Part shown: positions 20,346-32,596 of the stretch, in pieces
How the letters are laid out: every line of letters begins with the position of its first letter
Numbering within the stretch: position 1 is the first letter of the stretch
Source: Macrotrachela quadricornifera
Taxonomy: Eukaryota; Rotifera; Eurotatoria; Philodinida; Philodinidae
Length of the DNA: 64,000 nt
Reading direction: 5' to 3'
NCBI GenBank assembly: GCA_022393335.1
Contig: JAJEKB010020399.1
Coordinates: 462,816-526,815 of the forward strand
Translations under genes and position numbers: made by a program
Notes under the pieces: generated by a model
Told to the model about the DNA's origin: nothing
The model's input: only the letters and a program-made list of their open reading frames with translations
Databases searched by the model: none

Positions 20346-22344
20346 ATATTTGTTCAACTGTCGCACTCCAATGATATTTCTATAACGCCTTTATAATTTT
20401 GTCGAACTGTTAATGGAATGTTGTAGGTATGAGCGCATTTCATTCGAAGTCTACTTATGTTCCCCTATAGAACTATGTGAATTTGAATTGTTAGGACCTG
20501 ATGAGTCACTAAAAGGCTTCTGATCAGGGATCATCATGAAATATTGCTATTTTGCTCACGACGTATATCATGCTGTAACAAGAATAGGAAAAATTAACTT
20601 CATGTGTTGCAAACAATGCCAACGTGATGACACACATTTGACAGTTTTCGCAACCGATATTCAATATTCATTTATATTATATTGACAAATGTTTTAATTG
20701 AACTAAATTTGCGACATAAAATTACTAAGTAAGAAAACCATGAGATATCGTTTTTAATACTGAGGCAAATTTTAGGATCACTAAAGCAAATTTTCTTTGT
20801 TCGTAGAACTACAATGCAGCGTGACGTGCGAATAGACTTGCTTTGTGCTAGACTTCGTATTTGATAAAATTTTAAGATGCCACACGGCATAGTCACATAT
20901 AAGATTTAGTAGAATTCTGTCTATATGTAAGTTTTAGACAGATGCAATAATACTAATAACAGTTTTCCGTTGCTATCTAGCCAGTAGAAGGCATCATGCG
21001 ATAATGAATTTTTGTTGGTCATACTCATCATTATTTTTATTTTTACATTTAATCAGAGCACGTCCCAGATACCGCAGCACAGGGTCTTACAAAACTAAAA
21101 TTGTCTATGTAAATAGAAAAAATATTACATTTTATTATTATTTTTTCTGATTTTTTTGAGTAATAACATAATCAATGATTAAGTCGTTTTGAATTTCTTT
21201 TTTCCTTTAAAATATTTGAAGGTATATAATTATTTGACTAGATTGAAAAATAAGATTGTAAACTTTAGTCAATATCTTTAGAACATTCCATTTCTTGCTA
21301 CTTGTATTGGCGATTTAGTATTACAAGCTGTATTTCTTTCTAGTAATCTTGAAGTTAAAGAAATTTTAAATATCTTCTCAGATAAGTCATCTATAGGATC
21401 AAAAAAGTTATTTTCATCAGGGACCAAAACTTGAAAATCTATTAGCTACAAAAAAATTTTGTAATTCGTTGATAACAGTCTAATATGAATGAAATCTAAA
21501 AGAATGTTATGAAGACAATTTAACAAATAAAGATAACCATAGAAAAACTAAATAACAAATGATTCGAACGTTATTCGAATAATACAGTTACTGTTCTCCT
21601 CCGTATATGATCTATAGAGAAAATTATTGAAAAACTTATGTGAAATTGATTATTCTTCGGATTTGTTGGCATTAATATAGTTTTATTAGCATCTAATTAT
21701 AATCTAATGTTTCACTTTAGATTTCGATTGGAATATTATAATTGTAGTTTTTTATTGTAGAGTAAGCCAAATAATTACAACTTAATAATAAATCGCTATT
21801 CATTGATATAGATAAAGTTCCTTAAATAATATAATACATACTCAATCTAATAGAAATAAAACGAAGCCAGAGTTTTCCATGATTAAAATAATATTTAATT
21901 TAGATTAACAGTAATTTCAATTTATTGTAGTGTAATTTAAAAGCTTTGTATTTTGTTCAGTTTTGTTCTGCTTATATGGGAAGCATAATCTAATTCCAAT
22001 CAGATAATTGTATCACCTTGAACTTGTAACTGTCGTATTATATTTTCTATTTACCATAAAAAATATTGTAACTTTTCTGTTTAATCTTATATTTTTTTTA
22101 AGTCTTTTATGATCTATCAATTCGATTAATTTGTAATATTACAAATAACAAGCCACCTTATCGAAATTTTTTTTACGGAAGTTCGAGACGCTTGTCAGTT
22201 TCATACTAATATTTTAAAAACAAAAATTACTCAAATTGAAATGTAAATGCTTTCTTTTTTTTCAAGTATTGTTTTTTCAGATTTCTTGTTGATTTGATAA
22301 TTGACCATCAATTTTTTTGAATCGTTTAAAATATTTCATCAGAA
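20346..22344. other. Non-coding AT-rich 5' region of the CCCAGG element
   Basis: About 2 kb between the subterminal repeats and the transposase start. No domain or splice pattern was recognised in it. Confidence 0.4.
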
Positions 22345-25300
22345 ATGGATATTTGGATATCATCCACTATTGAAGATGAACTTAATGTTGCTTGTGAAAA
22401 GCGACATCATTATAATACTTTACGAAAAGAAATCCGTAATAAAGAACGTAATTTAGATAATTTCAAATTGTTGCACAGTAATGATCAAACCTCTAATGAA
22501 ACATCTTCATTAAATGAAAATGAAATTATGCAAGTTGATGAAGCAGCTTATCAAAATCAACATCCAACATCAAGCTCAACCATATCAAATTGTTTTTCTA
22601 TAAAAAATACGTCCATTTGTGCTGAATCACGATCAGATAATGATGATGATGATTTTGAAATCATTAATGCATATGAGTCCTTTCTAAATTCAGATCAATC
22701 TCATAGTAGTTCTGACGAAGAGCAAGAAAATGACTATGATAAAACTCGTGTTGATCGTTTACATAGATATACAAATGTGACTACATCAGATACATGTATA
22801 AAATTGGTACATCTCTTGAGAAGTTCACAAATAAGTAAATCTCAATCTAAACAACTGTTATTTTTTATTCATGATTTACTTCCAACACCAAACAATTTCC
22901 CGAGAAGTTTATCAAAGCTATTCTCTGAAATCAATATTCAAACATATTACAATAAACGAATAATTTGTTGCTTATGTGGTACACGATTAGATAAACAGAA
23001 AAAATGTTTTACTTGCCAAGGCTTCGAAAAAAAGCATTTAGCATTTATTTATGATAGTCACTTCACAAAAATATTGACCTTGACCGTATCTCGATTATTT
23101 CAAGAAATTGAAAATTATAGAGAAAAATTTTCAAAACATAACAATAATAATGTGAATGAAATATATGGTATTCCATTTGCAAGTATTTATCAAAGTATAC
23201 GAAAATCATATAACAATAAAACTATTAGTTTATTATTCCATTTGGATGGAATTGGTATTTGTAAAAGTACAAAGCTGAAGATGTGGATATTTCCTGCATC
23301 AATCATAGAATTACCACCCAATCTACGTTATAGAAGAGAAAATATGCCACTTGTTTCCTTATGGTTTTCTTGTACAACTCCAAATTTTGATATGTGGCTG
23401 TCGGACAGCATTCAAATGTTAAAATCATTGAAATCGAACGGTATGTTTTTTGTTTTTAAATATATAAGTTTTACAGTAGAGAAAGAGACAGTTTGAAAAA
23501 ATGATACTTTAATAACAGCAAAGAACAGTTAAATGTTGCTAATCCCCCTTAAACGATTTTGTTTTTTTTCCATGTGTCCTGTTGTAAATAGAAATATAAA
23601 GATTTTTTTTTAGTTTTACGTTCTCTTTACTGTGTGCTTCATTTACAAAGCCCGATAGATAGAATAAGAGAGATGCTTTCATCACATGTTTATCTTATGA
23701 ATATTTATTTAAATGGTGAACATATTTTATTCGAAATTTTTTTATCTCAAAATAACTATTTTCATAATGTGGTTATTAGAAGTGACAGTGTGAATTATAG
23801 TATATTGTTTTCTCCTAATCATGATACAACATATTCGGTAAAACTATCTTGAAAATGAAGAGATCATCAATTTATCTAATAAAATATCTCTCAATTACGA
23901 TGAAAAGTTCAGAAGCTGTTTTCATTATTCCTAATGAGTCGTTAACAAAGCTTCGTTGTTTTTTCAAAAAAACTTAATTTTTATTTTGCTATTTGAACAA
24001 TGGAACTAGCTTTTAATTAAATGCGAACCCTGGATCCTATCTCTGCCAGAACATCGGCGACAAATCATAGATAGTTATAGTACATACACAATTGAAAGCT
24101 AATTATACTGTCCAAGTTGAAAAATAAAAATAAAGTTTTTGAAACATCGAGAAACCTTTTTTGACGATCGAATACCTAATTACACAAAAACAAATTTAAT
24201 GAAAGCTTTCTTTTTTAGGAATATCGATTGGAAAAAATTTTTCAAATCTAAATGTTTTATGCTATGGTGTTATTGGCGATTGTCCTGCCCTCAGCTTAAT
24301 TACCAAAATTCATAAATCATGGCGGTTATTATTGTTGTTTTTATTGTTATTTAAAAGGCGTTCATAATCATATTTGTAGAAAAAGACAATATCCATTGTT
24401 GCTTCCATTAGAAAGTCGTGATCCAAAATCATTCGCTATCGAAGCCGAAATAGCTGATGATACAGGTAAAACGTTATACGGACACAAAGGTAAAAGTAAA
24501 TTGTCAGAAATTATTGATGTTCCATTGCCCGTTGCAATTATTTGTGATTATCAACATGTGACGTTACTTCGCCACTTTCGAGATGTTGTCAAAGTAATAA
24601 GCTCTTCTTTACCAATTGGAATACGAAAAGATATAGATTATAAGATACGAAACCAATCTTTCCCGCATTTTTTCAATCGCAAGATGCGTGGCATTGATGA
24701 GTTTAGTTATATTAAAGCGAGTGAACTTCGCAGTTTGTTGTTATATGGTTTTATTCCAAATTTTTACAATGTATTAACTATCGATCAAGGAGCACATATG
24801 TGCTTATTTATTTGTGGCATTCGTATGCTCTATAGTTCTGATAAACTCTTTGGTAAATCAACAAGTTCTCTAGCTGGTGAATTGTTAGAAACATATTATC
24901 AACATCACAGACAATTTTATGAATATTTGGAAAACTTTGTTCTACATCTGCATATACATTATGGCGTCAATTACGATCGACATGGTGCACTCTCTTGTGT
25001 AAACACATTTGCACAAGAGAGCCTAGTTGGTTATATTGCATCTAATCGAAATGGTAAGTTAATATCTTTCAAATTTTGAAACGTGTTTCAAGTATAGGTT
25101 CATATAGACAAATAATCTTCTTTCTACTTCCATTTATTAGGTACACGAGATCTCGGTGATATCATTATGAACTATTATAATATCGAGATGTATCTTAGTA
25201 ATAAAACAGATAATTCAATATCAGTCTGTTCTGATGGACCGTTAGATGCTATGTCAAATGTTATTGATTATTATATTGATGAAGTCCTCTTAAAGCATCA

Positions 25301-25747
25301 TACTATCTTTTGTAATTGTAATAAATCAATAGAGAAATGTGTGCATTTTTTTCAACGTTATCGTATCCGTGGTCGAATTTTTCATTCAATGGCATATAAA
25401 AAAAAGGATTATGTAATAGTTATGCAATACAATATTTGAGCAACAACACATCAAACAAAACTAAGTGTTTTGGAGAGATAATGATATTTTTTTCCAATCA
25501 AATAGACTCATATGCTCTTGTGAAAATATTGGTTAGCCAACAGTTGCACAGCGATCATTTCAAGCCATCACAATTTTATAGAAAAATACGTCAACCACTT
25601 GATGCATTTTATCATATTGTTACACATGAAGATCGATTTGTATGTATACCAGTAGCGAATATACTGAAACATTGCATTGTATTTGCAAAAGATTCAAGCA
25701 AATTTATCATTATTACTCCTGTATCTTCGTACGAAGAGCATGATTAA
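22345..25747 (+). pseudogene. Tnp2/Transposase_21-like transposase of the CCCAGG element
   Basis: Three exons are visible (22345-23440, 24219-25053, 25141-25747; donors GTATGT and GTAAGT). Together they span about 845 codons. After a low-complexity acidic N-terminus comes a zinc-like cluster (CCLCGTRL...CFTCQGF). Next is SLLFHLDGIGICKSTKLKMW with IIELPPNLRYRRENMPLVSL, then GVIGDCPALSLI and HGGYYCCFYCY, then GHKGKS, DYQHVTLL, FPHFFNRKMRG, YIKASELRSLLLYG and NRNGTR. This block order is that of the large Tnp2-type transposase family of CACTA and related elements. Two single-base shifts break it: an extra base near 24317 (between ITKIHK and HGGYY) and a missing T near 25436 (between QYNI and SNNTSNK). 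The two shifts compensate in length. It is a pseudogene, or contains assembly errors. Exact superfamily placement is uncertain. Confidence 0.66.
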
Positions 25748-26398
25748 ATGCTTGCAAAAAAGAATATTACATTTTAGTATGCATAAGAGAGGAAGTACGT
25801 TTTAGATTATAGTTTACATTGGAACATATACATACTAGTATATGATGCTATAGTTATTTTAAGTTTTATATTAGGACCGTTTTTCAGTGTGTTATTTCAT
25901 TTTGGCACGTTTTAATAAACTACTTTATTTAGTTCTTTTCATATATGATGACACTATTGCTTTTCTGATTTTGTTAAAGAATTAATTTCTTCTTCTTATC
26001 GTGATTATAAGAAAAACTCTTCCATAAAGTCACACAATACAAAAAAATTACCAACAGTACAATACATTTTTTAATTTTGCTTCAAGATAATTTCTAACTA
26101 TTAAAGATACTTCATATTACAGTTCATAAATGGTAAGCGGATATTTGAATTGAGGTTGCCAAATTTTTATCTAATAACATGCATGACTATTAAAAACAGA
26201 TTTACTCGCTAACATCGCTATCTATATTTTATAGAACATATGCTGGATTCCAGCCAACGAACAGAATAAACTAATATAGTATGCAAAATTATTTGTTCGA
26301 CGAAGTCTCTAGTCAGAGATCAAGTCTTTGTTGTCCAAATCCAGGTTACTTAAATCATACGATGTATGTTTTTATTTTAAAAAAATCATTTTAGAAGA

Positions 26399-28593
26399 AT
26401 GGTTGCGTCATCGACCATAAGAACAAGTAGTGGACGTACAATAAAACCATCAAAACGTTATTCTCCAGATTCACCTTCATCATATCTACCAACTCAAATA
26501 ACAACATCTTCGTCAATTACTTTTGATGGTAATGCTCTATACGGTGATATTTTTTACACATATCTTCCACAGTCTTGTCTTCGAAATGTACTACTCTATG
26601 TCATATAAAGTAAAATTGAAGTAGTTTTAATCAACGCTTAATTTTTATCGCTAAGAAATACAAAGATAGAATTTATCTTATGATATATATCGAAATAAGT
26701 TTTATATATCTTACTGTTTCCTATAGAATACCATTTATAATGAGTTTTATTTCTTGTTCTTCAAAAATAACCTTCGATTGTACATTTTAGTTAATAAACA
26801 ACAGGCTCGAAAGAAAAAATGCATTGCAGAAAATGCCATTCCTACACAATTTGAAGATGGCGACGATGATGATCGTGATGAATTTTTTTGGTATGAATAA
26901 AATACGTTTGTTAGGACGATTTCGTTTTCAGAATAAAATTTCAAACATTTTTCTTGATTAAAAAAGTCTTCTATAACTTGCTTTGTTATTCAGATGCTCA
27001 GCCACCGAAAAAAAAAGCTAAAATATGTGCGAAATCTCAGCAAAATAGCCGTGAGACCGTTGATAATAAAGAAGGTAATTATTGAAATCTATATATATGC
27101 CATTGTCGTTCATAAATATGTTTCTTACATATTTTATCTAATATTTTTTTCAACCTATTTCAGTGGAATTTCATCCAACTTCTTTTGGTAATGAACATTA
27201 CTCGGAAGATGAATATTTAGAGGATAGTATGAACTCCATTTTTATGAATGTTATCATTCATTATAGGACCCATACTAATTTAACAAACACTTTTTCTGTT
27301 TCAGGTAATGTTTATCCAACATCTCAACGACATATAGCTTTTCCAACAAATTCAAAGCACTCAGTTGATATGTGTGAAACGATTCGAAAAGGTATCGATA
27401 AACGAATAAAAACTCAACTAATCCAATAACTTTTATTCTTATATGCTGCTGTTCTAGATCTTACTAATGTTTACGAAAAATTAAATAATTCGCTACAAAC
27501 AAGTCTCGACCGATTCGAAAAACGGTTCAACCGTTTGACTAATATGTGTGTAGCTGCTGTAAGTAATTACTATAAAGATGGTATTAATTTCTACGATAGA
27601 ATGTATAAGAGCAAAAATGTAGTTCTTGTAAAACATATAAGATTGATCAGTAGTTTTTATTTTTAACCGTGTACTAAATTTATGATCACGTTCGAAACGT
27701 ATTTTACTACTGTGAGTTACAAACAAAAATGAAACACTTTTGCTTTAACACTATATTTAACAAGACATACACGAATTACAAGCAGAATCTATGTAATCAT
27801 TGATGCTATATGGAAGAAAATTTTTTGAATTGACCAGCTTCTATACAATATCACCTACATGATGTAGACTACATTATGGATTTCACCATTCCTCTGATTT
27901 GCATTCTTCCTTTTTCAAACGAATTCTATTTTTTAGAATCAAAATTTCTTAGAACAATACAAATCAACATCACATGATGATTTTGAAAAGAATGTGGTAA
28001 GTGAAGGTTTTCAGTTAAATATTTTTTTTCCTTTAATGCTTCTTCAACAAGTAGACTTGTTAATTTAGAATTTTGGTGAAATCAATTTATTGGATTTCTC
28101 AGCAAAAACTTATTCTGACTATGCTCGCTCCATATTACGTATTCTGTATTCCCGAGAAGAGTTATGCTCAAAAATACTACCATCATCTTCAACGCATTAT
28201 GCCCGTGAACATTTGGACCTCGACAGATTTCATTTATTTCATCGTAAGTTTTCCAGAAAAAGGTTTTCGATTACAATCTCCCGAGCTGAACAGGTCTTTT
28301 CTTTTCTACAGTTCATTAATTTTTCAGTGTAAAGGAATTATCCTATTTCTTATAACATAAAAAAAAATTATTTTTTATTTTTAGGTGCAATCCGGAGTAA
28401 ATATCGTATCGATGAACAAAGATACGATCATTTCTTTAAGTATTGTTTACGCAGGAAGCTCGTTGATTTTCTATGTGATGAAAGAAAACGAGAGAAGAAA
28501 AGAAAACAGCAACTAATCGACGCTGCAGAACGTATACGTGCTGGTACACAAACAACTTTAACAATATTTTCCATCGATCCAAAAATTAATTAA
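26399..28593 (+). CDS. BEN-domain protein encoded by the CCCAGG element (nine exons)
   Basis: Nine exons are readable: 26399-26528, 26791-26890, 26994-27074, 27164-27226, 27305-27391, 27458-27558, 27937-27996, 28069-28243 and 28385-28593. All have GT-AG introns, giving about 334 residues. The N-terminal half is basic and disordered with a nuclear-localisation-like PPKKKAK. A short coiled coil follows (LNNSLQTSLDRFEKRFNRL). The C-terminal ~110 residues (YARSILRILYSREELC ... REHLDLDRFHLFH ... RKLVDFLCDERKREKK) resemble a BEN domain, a DNA- and chromatin-binding module. The summed exon length is one base too long; a T7 run at the end of exon 2 (26883-26889) is the likely site of a miscount. The start ATG follows an acceptor-like TTTTAG, so an upstream exon or a spliced leader is possible. 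The role is inferred: a DNA-binding accessory protein of the transposon. Confidence 0.6.
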
Positions 28594-29449
28594 TATTCTA
28601 ATGATCAAAAACAATTACAAACATATCACTTTTTTTACTCAAAAAAAAACAAAGACAACAGCTATTTTACTGTTCCTCCTCTTTTCGAAACTCCTATTAT
28701 TCATCATTTCTCTTGTTCGTTACACGCTAAATAGTATATTGAGCACAATTTTTATATTTCCCATTTAAGGCCATCGTACGAATCCACTAACCCGCTTATG
28801 CCATATACCATTGCCGCCTTCATAAAACTATAAAACATTTCCTCGCCTGTTTTTCCCTCCCTGCTAATACCATTATTCATGACTATCCGCAATAATTTCC
28901 TGTTTTTCTAGTTCTGATTTAAGAATTTCATAGCTGCTTAAAGGACTTGAAATCCTTACGGCTAACCGCAACACATATTCTTTTCTCGTAACAGTTCTTG
29001 CGATTTCTCCAGTTTGCTAAATCAATTCGATTTCTTCCAGTTATTTCTTTTAAAAGATTTTATTAATTGTTCTAGGATTTAAGATCCTCAACGATTGCCT
29101 ATTTTGCTGCTTTATTTCGAAGACTCTTGATTATTTTTCTACGTCTTCCAAACTCCTCTTATTTGCTTCTTTTCACTTTATATCCGAAAGGATATTTTTT
29201 ATTTTTCTACGATTTAACATTCTTATCCTTTCCGTCCTTTCTTTTTTTATTATAACACATTCTTTTTATTTCTTTCACATGGAAACTCCTTCACCTCAGC
29301 CAACACTATTTATAACGAAGGATTTTTTTCAATTTTAGAATTTCAATTCCTGCACGTCAATTTCTATACCTTATATCCTTCAAAGATGTGCCACTATTTC
29401 TCGTCCAACTCTGACACTTCAACGTACCCATCCTTATTAAGAGGTGAAT
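28594..29449. other. Pyrimidine-rich non-coding DNA between element genes 2 and 3
   Basis: The + strand is markedly T- and C-rich over about 850 bp, with several ATTTCTTCC/TTTTCTACG-like words and no readable exon. It is followed by a tandem repeat at 29450-29680. Confidence 0.4.
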
Positions 29450-29680
29450 ATATTTTTGTATTTCTTTAATATTTCGAAATACTGAATAATTTTCTCCATT
29501 CTATATTTAATGTATAAGATTTTTTTGTATTTATTTAGTATTTTAGAATACTTAATCTAGTTATCCATTCTATATTTAATGTATGAGATTATTTTGTATT
29601 TATGTAGTATTTTAAAATACTTAATATAGTTATGCATTTTATGTTCAATATAAAGGGGATTTGTGTATTTTTTTAGCATT
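29450..29680 (+). repeat. ~70 bp tandem repeat, about 3.4 copies
   Basis: Units begin TTTTTGTATTTATTTAG and contain the palindrome AGTATTTTAGAATACT and the phrase CCATTCTATATTTAATG. Copies start near 29451, 29521 and 29591, with a partial copy from 29660. It lies just upstream of the third gene of the CCCAGG element and may contain promoter sequence. Confidence 0.75.
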
Positions 29681-29856
29681 TTGACAGCGTGCATTGTTTT
29701 CGTGGCAAATATCGGAAAAGATATTTGCTGATTTCGGTGGGTGGTTGTGTGATTGTATTCGTGGTGCGGGACTAAATTTTGGCTTTATAGTTTGCTTGTT
29801 TGTGGTGTTGGTAATTGATTGTTTTGGTGGATTAAAATTTCACGGTGTAGGTCAGC

Positions 29857-31184
29857 ATGAAAAGTCATGGAAGTCGAGATGGTAAGAAATGTATGATATA
29901 GGAGTTATCGTATTTTAACGAGTCGTTCGATTTTAGGTGATAGTGAGGACCGGTTTGAATTGGTGGAATGTAGGGATGGTACTAGTAATGATGAGAGGAG
30001 CTGTCTCTCGAAATCGTTGGAGGATAGTGGAAATGGTAATTTATCGGCCTGTGATAGTGAACAAATGAAAAAGACAGATTTATTGGCTGCTTATTCGACG
30101 GAATTACAGTCTTTTGTGGATGATGAGTTAGGTGTGATTGTTGGGGAAAATAAAGAAAATAGGAAGAAAAGTAGTATAGAAATTGGTGTGTCTATTTGTA
30201 ATATTCATCAGCCATTATTGTTGTTTTCTACTTAGGGGGCAGAATTGGCAATAAGCGAAAAAGATGTGTTGATGGAACTGCAGATTCTGTTGGATGTAAG
30301 AAGTGCGAGGGGCGGAAGAATAATGATGATGATGATTACGAAACATTGAAAAAACGTTGTGCTCGTCTGGAGGCTCGAATCAGTAAGTTCGAGATGGGGT
30401 GGATGCGTAAGTATGAATTATTACGATGCTTTTTTTGTTATTCAGGACATATTTTTGGGCGTAAAAATAGAAAGGAGGTTTCAGTTTTTAACGAATAATA
30501 TATGTTGATATAAAGCGCGCTTCTCTTATTTTATCTGAATTCTTTAGGTTACTTTGTTCTTCTTTTTCTCGTAGAAAATAGCATATTTTGTAAAATAAAT
30601 TGGTTTTAGCGGTATATATAGATTGACATGCGAATATTCATAGTAAGTTTTGATTGAAGAAAGCTAAACTTACTATAAGATTTACTGGCACGTATTGATA
30701 ATTTCTTTGTGTATTTAGCAAAGCCACGGCAATCTGAAGTTATTGATTTTTTTATTAACACTGCAAAAGTATTACGTCCAATTGAAAATGAATTATATGG
30801 TGATGAAGCTGAATGTTTTTCCAAGTTAATTGACGATTTGGGTATTAATAAAGTTCATTTATCCTACTTTATTAAAAATAATGCCACAGCTAGTGCAAGA
30901 ACGTTGATAAAATGGAAATATCCAAACCCACCAGTACATTTTCGTTTACCTGATGTGGATAAAGAACTGATTGATATGATAATTCGTAAGTGGAATTTAT
31001 TATATTATTACATATAAAACAAGCGTTGTATTATATAGAATTCGTTCGCTTTTCAAATCCTCAAGATCAATCATCAATCATGTCGATCAGAAAAGCTATT
31101 TCGAATTATTTTTCTTCATTCGCTTTTAAAAACAAAAGCAGAGCCTTTACTGATTCCAACGCAGATACAACAGAAGATCACTAA
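29857..31184 (+). CDS. Unrecognised nuclear-type protein of the CCCAGG element (five exons)
   Basis: Five exons (29857-29881, 29937-30185, 30236-30406, 30719-30985, 31039-31184) with GT-AG introns splice to exactly 858 nt, an intact frame of 285 residues ending TEDH. The N-terminal third is acidic and serine-rich. Residues near 92-105 contain GNKRKRC, a basic nuclear-localisation-like motif, followed by a CxxC pair (GCKKCEG) and a short coiled coil (YETLKKRCARLEARI). The C-terminal 130 residues (SEVIDFFINTAKVLRPIE ... WKYPNPPVHFRLPDVDKELI) form a compact unknown domain. No family was recognised. Its position inside the element suggests an accessory protein. Because it is intact while the transposase is broken, it may still be expressed. 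Exons 2 and 3 are more G-rich than neighbouring genes. Confidence 0.6.
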
Positions 31185-32394
31185 GAGTATTATCATTGTT
31201 TTGATGAAGGAGGACGTTTCTTTTATTTTTATTGGTATTTTACTATAAAGTACAATCAATTTTATGAAGAAAGCTGAATTTTGGAATTTTCTTCTTTTCA
31301 TTGTTCATTGGTTATAAAAATTTTTGCTTTGATGTTTGCTTTTGCTTTATTGAACATTTTTGGTTTCATATTACTTCTCATATTATCTAATATTTTTTCT
31401 TTTTCTTTTTTTTTCTTTATTATTTTCAAACCGAATTTTATGCTTTTTCAATTTCTCCTTACTTAAATACGTAACATACCAATAAGAGCAATATTTAACT
31501 TGCAAGAGCCTAACACATTTGAGAGTAGTGTATAAGGTCGATCGATTTAAGCACAATTACATTACTGATTTCTTATTAATCTACATGCGGATCTATCCAT
31601 TCATGAACTTAACAATTAGTGTAAAAAGTTTTTGCAGAAGGACAGATAGTATCACAAAGAAATAAGAAAGTTTCAAAAGATGATTAAATATATGAACGAT
31701 AAAATCGTGATATAATCGATTTATTGTCGTATTACACCATAACTTGAGAATATGTCGATATAATTGAAAAATCTAAACGAACAACAATATCGATGGTAAG
31801 TAGTTTTCACATAGTATAATATTAATTTTTCAAACAAATGATTTATAATTTGTTCATCGTGCATTTCTAAAAGATACCATTTTCAGTAGAATTTCGTTTA
31901 CAAATCAGTAAGAGATTTGTCTCTCAGCTTCTATAATAGCAAATATTCATGTTCGATCGAAAAGATAACTACGAAACAACAAAGCATACTTTTCCTTTTG
32001 GCAAAAAGTATGGATGTAAATCATTTTACATAGCTATAAGTATATAAAACTACCAAAAGATAACTGAATAATAGTAAAAGTTTCATCCGATGTATTAGTA
32101 TGAGACGTTGTTCATCAAGAACATGCTATGCATTACTACGGTTTGTTATAGCTACTATTATCAACTACATAACATATATTTCTGGATAATTTCTGGGTGT
32201 ATGTAATTATACTGAAACCACTAAACGATACTTTTAATATCAGCTATAATCGTCATAGAAAAAATGTGCTATTTACTTGTAATAAAACAATAAATGATCA
32301 TAAAAGAATTGAGATACTTAAAATATTGACTATTGTCTTTTTTACTACATTGTCATATTTTGCTCGCCCGTTATGATATTGTTGCAGTGTAGGA
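31185..32394. other. Non-coding 3' region of the CCCAGG element
   Basis: AT-rich, no exon recognised. It leads into the right subterminal repeats. Confidence 0.4.
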
Positions 32395-32596
32395 TTTTAT
32401 AGGTTCCAGTTAATAGGATCCGATCGTTTTCCGATTAACGGATTTTGTCGGTTCAAGTTACTGGGATCCGATCGGATCCGTAATCCGACGGATTCCGACG
32501 CGATTCCGTCACCAGGTTTCCGATGATATACGTATAGGATCCTGTCGGATCCTATAAATTCCGATCGGATCCGACTCTAGGATTGGTTGACCTGGG
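32395..32596 (-). repeat. Right terminal and subterminal repeats of the CCCAGG element
   Basis: Clusters of GGATCCGATC, ATCCGACGG and GGATCCTGTCGGATCC words run up to the terminal GGATTGGTTGACCTGGG. The arrangement mirrors 20204-20345. Confidence 0.8.

Larger units (their letters stand above)
20204..32596 (+). mobile_element. 12.4 kb DNA transposon with CCCAGG termini and three genes
   Basis: The left end (CCCAGGTGAACCAATCC, after TA at 20202-20203) and the right end (reverse complement CCCAGGTCAACCAATCC, before TT at 32597-32598) are inverted copies. Each is followed inward by palindrome-rich subterminal repeats built from GGATCCGATC and ATCCGAC words (20204-20345 and 32395-32596). Between them are a Tnp2-like transposase (22345-25747), a BEN-domain gene (26399-28593) and a third multi-exon gene (29857-31184), all on the + strand. 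Subterminal repeats and a Tnp2-type transposase recall CACTA/EnSpm elements, but the termini do not start CACTA. A 1585 bp non-autonomous relative lies at 52477-54061. The left end sits in a FAF1-like exon. Confidence 0.72.
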
